A DNA stretch of 64,000 nucleotides from Tetrapyrgos nigripes. Taxonomy: Eukaryota; Basidiomycota; Agaricomycetes; Agaricales; Campanellaceae. The stretch spans positions 53,032 through 117,031 of the forward strand of contig JAACJM010000254.1 in the NCBI GenBank assembly GCA_013368315.1, read 5' to 3'. Made by a program: the position numbers and the translations under genes. The notes beneath the pieces were generated by a model. The model saw only the letters and a list, made by a program, of their open reading frames with translations, was not told the DNA's origin and searched no databases. Of the stretch, positions 56,600 through 64,000 are shown piece after piece (position 1 is the first letter of the stretch; the number at the start of each line of letters is the position of its first letter).

Positions 56600-57865
56600 T
56601 CCCATACCCCTTACCCAGTTCTCCATGCCAAGGCTTGGGGGACATTCGAAGGGTTGTAAGACACATCAATGAACATCGAGTCACGACCAAAAAGGGGAAT
56701 GGGAACAGGACAATGAGGATGAGGACAAGGATACGAACAAAGAAAGGATGAAAAGGAGGATAGAAGATGATACAAAAAAATGTGACGCACCAAACGAGAC
56801 AAAATGAAATCCCAAACCAAATTATCCCCCAGTACCAACAGCAGTGAGTAGATAGCATAGAGGTATATGTATATCTGTCAAGAACAGGTTCAGATAGGGA
56901 CTGGATGCCTCTCAGGCCACCACACAGGAGCCAAAGACAAAAGAACAAGGCAAATAGATGGTATAAGTGAGTAAGCCAGTACTGGGCCAGAGTCTACATA
57001 GTACTGAGGACAATGCTGAGCAGTATGGATCAGAGGGACAGAAATGGACAGACTAGAGAAACTATCTACAAAGCCATGTAGTAAATATACAAAAGTGCGA
57101 AGCTAGATCAGCAGGTATCTGATGGAGACAACCATAGGATGATAGTCATGTGTCTAAGTGATGTCAATATGTGCAGTAGAAGCAGATATGATCTGTCAGT
57201 CAGATAAATGATGTATCAAAGAAGATAGAAGTCATAGGTACCAGGAGACAAGATCTAGAACAAAGGAAGTAGAAGGAATGTAGGACAGGGTCTGGAAGCG
57301 AAGACAGGACGGGATTCATGACAATATCTGAATTCTTGATTCTTTGGGGATTGGAGATTGGGGAGAGGTAACGATAGATAGTGTGTTGGACCTTCGTTAA
57401 TATTTGAGACTCTAGAGCAGGAGGGAGAAAAGTCACAGCAGTAGCAAAGAGTCAGGCTGAGAGAGGAGCAGTGCTAGAAAGGTGAAGTGGTTAGTATATG
57501 CTGTAGAGAATGAGGAAGAAGGAAAAATAACGAGACAGTTGGTGGAAGCTCCACGCCAGCAACAATGAGAGTTTCATCTCGAGGGTTCCAATACCTGAAC
57601 TGGAGTGACACGAGTCGAGGAAAACTGTCTATGGCAGACTGTAGAGGTAGTTCTCTTTGATATTAGATTTTACATAGTGGAAGATACTCACGATGTTGTC
57701 GGATTTGTTTCTCCGAAATAGCCAGCTTGGAGACCTACCCATATTATGACATGGGCTGCATACCCCCATATGGCAGGCTTCCATATTAGGTCACCTTGAC
57801 AACAACCCAGCAGGTTATCCACCCAAATTAGCCAAGGTAACATTATAAAACCTGAGGGTCTAAGC
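56600..57865. other. no gene seen
   Basis: Purine-rich plus-strand sequence with short frames only (for example 56520-56948 minus, hydrophobic low-complexity). Nothing recognised. Confidence 0.4.
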
Positions 57866-58415
57866 AATTTTCTACAAGTCTACAACTTATTGTAATGCCT
57901 AGTTTCCAATCTGATAGGTAGATTGGCAAAGATAGAACTCATAGATGGTTTCCAGGGAAGCCTTGCACACTTCTAAGTTACAAACAAATTCCTAACTAGA
58001 AAGAACACAACCAGATATGCCATAAGGCCAGCCTGTCCCAGTCGAGATCACCCTAAGAGCAGGCCTGTCTCATGACCATAGGCCATCCCAGCCATATCAG
58101 TCTACAAGTTATTGTAATGCCTAGTCTCCAATCTGATAGGTAGATTGCCAGATGAGGGGCAGCCTTATACTTGAAGTATAGCTTCTGGTTTGTCAAGAGA
58201 TCATGATCTTTGGACAGTGCATAAGGCATGCGTTATGTGGACATAGATTAGACTGAGTGTATCTGAAGGCTTACCAGGGGAGCATCCAAGCTGTTCTGCA
58301 GGCCAACTTATCCAATGGGCTTGCATAAGCCTAAGTTAACATTATAAAATTTGAAGGTCAAAGGAATTTTCTACAACTCTACAACTTATTGTAGTCTCCA
58401 ATGTGGTAGGTAGAT
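57840..58415 (+). repeat. three ~55-bp dispersed direct repeats
   Basis: The sequence TCTACAA.TTATTGTA then CTCCAAT.TG.TAGGTAGATT occurs at about 57885, 58101 and 58376. Two copies share the upstream AACATTATAAAA segment. Confidence 0.65.
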
Positions 58416-58845
58416 TGCTCCAGTTCCTTCAACACATAGTGCCTAAGTTTTGTCAGTATTGAAGCTCTGTGGTCACTCATAAAAAAGAGATCCTAGTTCA
58501 TCACAGCTGCCTAATATTGAACAGCATTTATCAGCCATAAGATAGCTCTCACCAGCCAAACAAACCCTAGGGACAGCTCTGACCAGCTGATCACATGATC
58601 ACCCCCAACTTGCACTTTTATAAGCCCATTCCACCTATAAAACATCACAGAACTAGAGAAAAGACAACAAAAACAGCTCTGGTTTGTATCTTACCATAAA
58701 AGAAAAGGACTGCTCTTACCAGCTGGCTCTTGCCAAACAGTGTAGCCATGTCTGCATTTGGGGAGGCATAAGAGCTGGCTCTGCCAGGAAGAAGATACTT
58801 AGGTGGCAAGCTGTATGTTCAAGTCTTTGAAAGGCCCAGGCTTGA

Positions 58846-59124
58846 TTGTTGAGGAAAACCTGGATGAGGATAGAACCAAGTGGAAGACGGAGGAGACAGA
58901 AACAGGCAGAAGAGTTGGACCAGAGATCTGACAGTCAGGACAAAGGGGAAGGTGTCAGAGATTTCATGGCTGTTGACAATGACAGCAATTGGGATCAAGC
59001 TATACCAAGGATGACTGAAGAAGAGGTTGCAAACATGACGATCGAGCTTGACAAGATTGCAACAATAGATCAACCAACGACGGATGATATTGACATGGAG
59101 GATGGGGATGATATTCTTGGCTGA
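58846..59124 (+). pseudogene. acidic coding remnant
   Basis: Reads RRRRQKQAEELDQRSDSQDK, then TEEEVANMTIELDKIATIDQ and DIDMEDGDDILG-stop. The same frame continues past the TGA with AEEALALIRALTESSGDVMD, suggesting a nonsense mutation. A TATA-like CTATAAAAC lies at 58635. Product unknown. Confidence 0.3.
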
Positions 59125-60560
59125 GCAGAGGAGGCTTTAGCATTGATCAGAGCACTGACAGAGAGTTCAGGAGATGTCATGGATGTTGATGAAAATATGG
59201 GCATTAGAAATCTGTGGGTACACTGCGGGTACATGTGGGTACCTTCAAATATTCAATACCCTTTGCTTATTATGTAGAAGCATTGTTAATTCAGCCTTTC
59301 TGATGGCTCTTTTATTGTGACTGAGAAATCAGCAGCAGAAACATAGTAGAAAGGCTTTACAGGAAGCTGAACTTATGGCTGAAAGGCCTGACCTGTTGAA
59401 GTAGTTATGATGTCACAGACAGTCTAGGAGAATTCAGAGCTGCATAGATCTAAGCAAGTGGCAGATCATACCAAAGAGACCGAGGAGACAGAGAATGATA
59501 AAAAATCTAAGAAACAAAGAAGACAATAATGTAGAATACTGACAAAATCATTGAATATATATTTCTGGGAGCCATACAAAGTAGTTCAGAGTCATAAATC
59601 AGCAGGAAGACTGTGGAATGTAAATACAGAGTCCTTGTTATCAGCCTGCCAAAAGGTAGAATTGTGTGGAGGCATTGAGGTTGGTCAAGATCCATGAGAA
59701 TGATTCCAGAAATTACTGTAGCAGGTGGGTTAGTATGTAATCCAATCTGGGCTGGCATATCTGCAATGGCCATTAGTTGTTTCCAATGGATTCTCGTACA
59801 ACATAAAGGTGAGAAACATGATACTCGTAGGTGGTACCCACATGTGGCTGTGCACATGCAGGTATCATGCGGGTACCTTACCAGCATCTACCCAACATCT
59901 AAGTCACTTCTAATGGTTTGAAAACAAGGAATGCTGTAACTTCTGCACAAATAGTCAGTACCTCAACATGCTTAAAGTGTAGAAGTGAATTTCTATCATA
60001 AATTTTATTAAATCTCAGTAAGTTCACATTGATCTTGGCTTTTCTAGGAATTGGATGTACAAATAGCCTTAGTGAACACTTGAAACATTGGCTCAGTGAT
60101 GAAGTAGAATGAGTAGGTTGCATTTACAATGAGAATTATGATGAGCTTTATTCATGTGCAGGCTTCATTTCGAGTCTAAGGGTAATTTTGGTACATAATT
60201 CATATAGCATTGGCTTGCAGAGAATGAAAATAGTCTCTAATGCATACAATAGGCTTGTGGCAAAAATATCCAGACTGTTTTGTAGAGAAATACTTGAGTT
60301 AGCAATGAGACTCTACTGTGGATAGGAATAAGTGGCTGTGCTTATCCAAGCACATTTGAGTTTCACTACACTTTGTTGAAGTCCATTTACAAGCTCTATG
60401 TATACTTTTACACCTCTGTACTATATTGCAAATGCCCATACATTGTTGAACTCGAATATTTACTGGTACCTGGGCCGTACCTGCAGATTTCCCTATATAG
60501 ATGAAAATGTTGGGTTGGAATTGAACAGTGTTCAACAACATCAAGCCCTGCCTTTGAAGA
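59125..60560. other. decayed region, no intact gene
   Basis: Coding-like scraps (HSRKALQEAELMAERPDLL near 59350; HTKETEETENDKKSKKQRRQ near 59500) with stops between them. GTGGGTACC/GCGGGTACC-type words recur (59215-59235, 59835-59880). Confidence 0.35.
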
Positions 60561-60904
60561 AGCCAAGATGAAGAGGCTCAAGGATGTACAGAAGCAGTAA
60601 GTCTATTCAATTCTATATATGCATATGGACTAACTTGAATTCACATTTACAGGACTCAGAACACACTGCTGCAAAGAAGCAGTCGCCTCAAGGGAATCAA
60701 AGAGGAAGTCAAAAAGTCCCAAAGGTATGTATTAATATTAACATCTTCCCATCAAGAGGAGAAGGAAAACCAACGAAGTTTGCATCTCACACTGGCCGTT
60801 ACATCTCAGTATCGGTATCATCCATAGAAGACATGAACGAGGACAGTGAATATGAGGGTGATGGCGATGACAAGTACTATGAGGGCATCAGATATGAACC
60901 CTAA
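60561..60904 (+). CDS. C-terminal exons of an unknown acidic protein
   Basis: A short exon EEAKMKRLKDVQKQ, an intron (donor GTAAGT near 60598, acceptor ACAG at 60652), then a longer exon with KKQSPQGNQRGSQKVPK, GRYISVSVSSIEDMNEDSEY and GDGDDKYYEGIRYEP-stop at 60904. The start is not found; possibly the end of the decayed gene running from 58846. 60905-61394 contains nothing recognised. Confidence 0.4.
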
Positions 60905-61394
60905 GCACTGTGTCCAGTGGTGGTGACAGTGACAACAATTAGGGTGATGAGTAGTGGTTTAGTAGCAGTGAGGGTCTGTCTTATTGTAATTGAATCTGAG
61001 CTGCTTAGTACTGTGACAATTTCATCTTTTGAAAACATCAAGTAAGGAGGTGCCCTTAGGTTAGAATAGTAGTTATATCCTGGGCTCCCATTGTACCTTG
61101 CACAGGTTCCATTCACAGTTGTAGCATGGTTCGCTTAACAGGTTCTTCAGGCTCCGTAAGTACCACAGGAGGGTTAGATTGATAGTCTAACACAGGTTTG
61201 GTCAGTACTATGAAAATGGTTCTGTCAAATCAAATTTTAACTGCTGATCTTGGCATGTGGAAAATGGGCTCCATCACTAGTATTTGAGTGTGTTACATGC
61301 ACAAATAAAATGGGTTAGATTAGCACTTGGGAACAGGTTTGGTTTACACTTAGAAAGTGGGCTAACTTAGCAGATAAGGGGTGGGCTCAGACAG

Positions 61395-62139
61395 ATGTGT
61401 TCCATCAGCACATATCCTGCTTTTCCATTATTGATCTTAAATCTGCTTACTCCCATCTTTGCATTCGTCAGGGCAATGAGTGGCAAACTGCTTTTCATAC
61501 CCATCTTGGTCTTTTTGAACATTTGGTTGTTCCTTATGAGCATGGCAAGCTACTTGACATTGTATGCATTGTCTATCTTGACAACATTCTTGTGCTCTCA
61601 CCCACTCAAGAGGAGCACACCAGGCATGTTGGTCTTATCCTTGACTGACTTCGCAATGCTTCACTCTGTGCTAATCCCAAGAAATGCGAGTTTGACCTTA
61701 AAATTGATACTAGGACTTTGACTGCATACCACCCTTAAACAGATGGTCTCACGCAGCATACCAATCAAACTCTTGAGACTTATCTATGAGCCTATGTCTC
61801 CTATCAACAGGACGACTGGGTTGACTACCTTCCCATGGCAGAATTTTCCTTCAGCAACTTAGAAAATGCTTCTACTAAACAAACTCCTTTCTTTGCTAAT
61901 TTAGCTTTTCACCCTTCCTTCAAACCTCAGATAACAGAGCACAGTACTGTTCCTACTGCTGATCTTGCCTCTTGTTTAGATATCATTCACTCTGAGCTTC
62001 ATGCTGAATTGCTTCATGCACAGAAGTCTCAAGCTTTTTATTACACTAAACATCTCAAAAAGGACAACTTGTTTGGCTTCTTCAATGAAACATTAAAACT
62101 ACTTGTCCATCTGACAAGTTAGATCATTGTCATCTTGGC
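61395..62139 (+). pseudogene. internally deleted Ty3/gypsy pol fragment
   Basis: RT pieces (CFSIIDLKSAYSHLCIRQGN, FHTHLGLFEHLVVPY, IVCIVYLDNILV, with YLDN in place of YLDD) are joined at about 61700 directly to integrase (TLTAYH, then DWVDYLPMAEFSFSNLENAS, FFANLAFHPSFKP). The RT finger-palm part and everything between RT and integrase are missing. It is related to the element at 10432 and is cut off at KLDHCHLG by the LTR at 62140. Confidence 0.85.
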
Positions 62140-62654
62140 TGTAACAATGGAAGTTGTACTTCAAGGTTTCGCCTTTCGTTTGTTTGTTTGTTGAGCCTTT
62201 CTGTCAAAGAAAGGTTTGAGCAAGACTTCTGAAGACGAGTATTACTCGAAGTAAGACTTGTAGAAAGATGTATAAGGTCGAGCTGGGGAATCTAGCTCGA
62301 AGAGTACTCTACCTATATACAAGGATATCTTGTAACTACGAGTCAGAGTATAATGTGTATAAAGCACATAAATTGTCTGTAGTAGCTGTGTCAAACAGCA
62401 TGTAAGTAATAAGAAACATGCATACAATGCATGTATAAGATAAAGCAGAGGAAACATGCATACGATGCATGTAAGCAATATGTAAGTAATAATAGACATG
62501 CATACTACACATGTAAGAAAGAAAGTAAGGATAGAGCATGGTGAACAAAAGGGAAACATGTGTTAGATAAGAAGAAATGAAACAAAGTAAGGAAAAGAAA
62601 AGAAAAGAAAGAGTGAGAGAGAGTCCTATAGAATAGGGGTGAGAAATTGTAACA
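62140..62654 (-). repeat. 3' LTR of the second gypsy element
   Basis: 515 bp, ends TGTTACAATTT and CATTGTTACA on the minus strand (TG...CA). It contains three copies of an ACATGCATAC.A..CATGTAAG palindromic word (62415-62520). Confidence 0.75.
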
Positions 62655-62737
62655 TTACCCCCCTTTCAAGATTTGAAGTTTCTGACTTCAATAGTCTGCC
62701 ATCAGCTCTCCAGTGATGTTTTCCCATGCTACATCAT

Positions 62738-63226
62738 CTAATCCTCCTTCTGGGTCAAGCTCTGGTGAATCTGGTCTATAGTTGTGTTGATCTCCGCTAG
62801 TTGTGCTTCTATGAGGGCATTGGGAAGGGTAGTGACCTGGTTGGAACTCTCCACATATGTAGCAATTGAAGCCTTTGCAGGAGCTAGCGAAGTGTCCATC
62901 ATTGTGGCACCAGTAGCAGCAAATGGTGTTGGAGCTTGTGGGTGAGGGACTTCAATTGATGACAATGGGTCTATTCCTGGTCCCAAATGCAGATCTGCCT
63001 CGGCTACTGGCAAGGCTATTAAGAGTCGGTTTTTTGAAAACTCCTCTGGTTTTAGCCATGCTACCTGCATGAAGCCTTTCTCTTTTCTCCAACTGTTTCT
63101 CCATTTCCCCACAAACCCCTTGTCTGCTATCTCCTTTGTATGTTTGTCCAACTCGTCATCTACCTCCTTCATTGCCTGTTGAAGTAGGCATCTATGTCCT
63201 CGCATCATGAAGATGGCTTCGGCCAC
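62738..63226 (-). CDS. extra frame downstream of gypsy pol
   Basis: Reads VAEAIFMMRGHRCLLQQAMK, EVDDELDKHTKEIADKGFVG, SKNRLLIALPVAEADLHLGP then GIDPLSSIEVPHPQAPTPFA, ending QSLTQKED. The frame is also open upstream to a TGA near 63260. It has no ATG at the obvious start and the first Met residues are internal. I recall similar proteins encoded near gypsy elements in mushrooms; function unknown. It lies between pol and the 3' LTR, where an accessory gene would sit. Confidence 0.6.
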   Translation of the reverse strand: MAEAIFMMRGHRCLLQQAMKEVDDELDKHTKEIADKGFVGKWRNSWRKEKGFMQVAWLKPEEFSKNRLLIALPVAEADLHLGPGIDPLSSIEVPHPQAPTPFAATGATMMDTSLAPAKASIATYVESSNQVTTLPNALIEAQLAEINTTIDQIHQSLTQKED

Positions 63227-63269
63227 TGATTTGATATGAATCGAGTTTTTTAGAGCTCGTCACACTTCT

Positions 63270-64000
63270 TCATTGTTCAAGTTGTTGGTCAGAATCTTTT
63301 TTGTGATAGTGAAGTGGTCTTTGATAGGTTTCTCTGGAAGAGGAATGGGGATGCAGATGGCGTTCTTGTTGAAAGACATGTTTAAAGAGAAGTTGTTGAA
63401 AGGGAAATTGTTTGAGGTTTAGCTTTCGCTGTGTCTTTCCTTTCAACTTGTTTCTCTTTTTATATGATTCAAGCTCTTCTTTGGCATTCTCCAGGTTTCC
63501 TTCAGGTTCCCATGAGTTTGAGGCGGAAGGGTATCCTGTCCAAGACACGAGGTAATAGTGAGGTTTGTTTCTTTCGTTTGTGTGAAAGGATTGCCTCTAC
63601 TTCGTATTCTTCTTGTCCATTGATTACATCTGGAGGTGGCTCTAGGAAGTTTTTTCCATGTGCTTCCTTCTCGTTGAAGGGATTTACGAGTGAAGCATGA
63701 AACACAGGGTGGATCTTCCATTGTGGTGGTAAGTCCAATTTGTATGTCAAAGGTCCTAATACTTGATTGATAGTGAATGGACCCTCTCTTCATGGTGCAG
63801 TTTTCTAGATGGATACATGAGTCAAAGGTTCTTGGCTTCTAGCCATATCTTCTGACCTTGTTCAAATGGCATGAATTTTTTGTGGGATCAATCAATCATC
63901 TTCTGTCTGGCTAACTCATGTAGCACAATGTTTCTTCTCGTTTTCTGTAGTCTGGCCAATCGGTCAGCTACACTTGGTATGTTGGTTTCACCGAAAGCTG
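63270..64000 (-). pseudogene. integrase C-terminus and chromodomain of the second gypsy element
   Basis: From the right edge: RLARLQKTRRNIVLHELARQ, FMPFEQGQKIWLEAKNL with stop codons between, then LTYKLDLPPQWKIHPVFHAS, FLEPPPDVINGQEEYEVEAI. A one-base shift near 63575 leads into the chromodomain YLVSWTGYPSASNSWEPEGN and LENAKEELESYKKR. This is the usual gypsy integrase tail followed by a chromodomain that targets insertion to marked chromatin. Confidence 0.85.

Larger units (their letters stand above)
62140..64000 (-). mobile_element. second chromodomain gypsy element, 3' part, open at window edge
   Basis: Minus-strand element: 3' LTR 62654-62140, polypurine tract AGGGGGGTAA directly upstream (about 62664-62655), a downstream extra frame (63226-62738), the pol end with chromodomain (63548-63270) and the integrase C-terminal region running out of the window. 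It is inserted in the pol fragment at 61395-62139. The 5' end is not in the window. Nonsense and frame changes show it is decayed. Confidence 0.85.

Overview
The window looks like a repeat-rich, gene-poor stretch of a basidiomycete (mushroom-class, Agaricomycetes-like) nuclear genome. The evidence is many short GT-AG introns of about 50-60 bases, some with a TACTAAC-type branch site, together with protein families typical of that group: BTB/POZ proteins, the fungal 'integrase core' DDE family, a Plavaka (CACTA) transposase, chromodomain Ty3/gypsy elements, a PIF/Harbinger remnant, a small secreted protein pair and a UBL3/Rad60-SLD-like ubiquitin-fold protein. The species cannot be named from this sequence.

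Layout. 1-1036: end of an unknown gene, a 134-bp tandem duplication and a decayed minus-strand gene. 1037-10431: an unrecognised many-exon gene (called X here), cut in an exon at 1849 by a 6.4-kb terminal-inverted-repeat element (element 1, 1850-8226, 6-bp target duplication CCTCTC). Element 1 carries an intact DDE integrase-core gene, a divergently transcribed BTB gene and a third nuclear-looking gene. 10432-16696: a self-priming (Tf1/sushi-type) Ty3/gypsy chromovirus with 258-bp LTRs and target duplication AGATG, inserted at the tail of X or in an adjoining gene. 17459-19100: an apparently intact 501-aa multipass membrane protein gene. 19251-25963: element 2, an older relative of element 1 (decayed integrase, BTB gene head-to-head with it, third gene). 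26049-27013: a small non-autonomous member with terminal repeats like those of element 2. 27728-29176: the ubiquitin-fold gene. 30316-34200: poorly resolved coding fragments and a possible solo LTR. 36735-47285: a large inverted repeat whose 1.8-kb arms each carry a small secreted protein gene. Its interior holds a Harbinger deletion derivative and a second, 2-kb foldback made of repeated T-tract/GCAGGT units. 47649-48114: a MITE with a captured acidic reading frame. 48528-54185: two minus-strand genes, the second a nearly complete Plavaka transposase. 54683-61394: decayed repeats and gene ends. 61395-64000: a deleted gypsy fragment into which a second chromodomain gypsy element (LTR 62140-62654, open at the window edge) has inserted.

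The most interesting content is the element 1 / element 2 / MITE family. It has termini TATG...CATA, a 6-bp target duplication where preserved, terminal repeats packed with short tandem motifs, and a repeated gene set in which a DDE integrase is transcribed head-to-head with a BTB-domain protein. Start codons, exon joins and gene ends given here come from reading splice signals by eye and should be treated as models.
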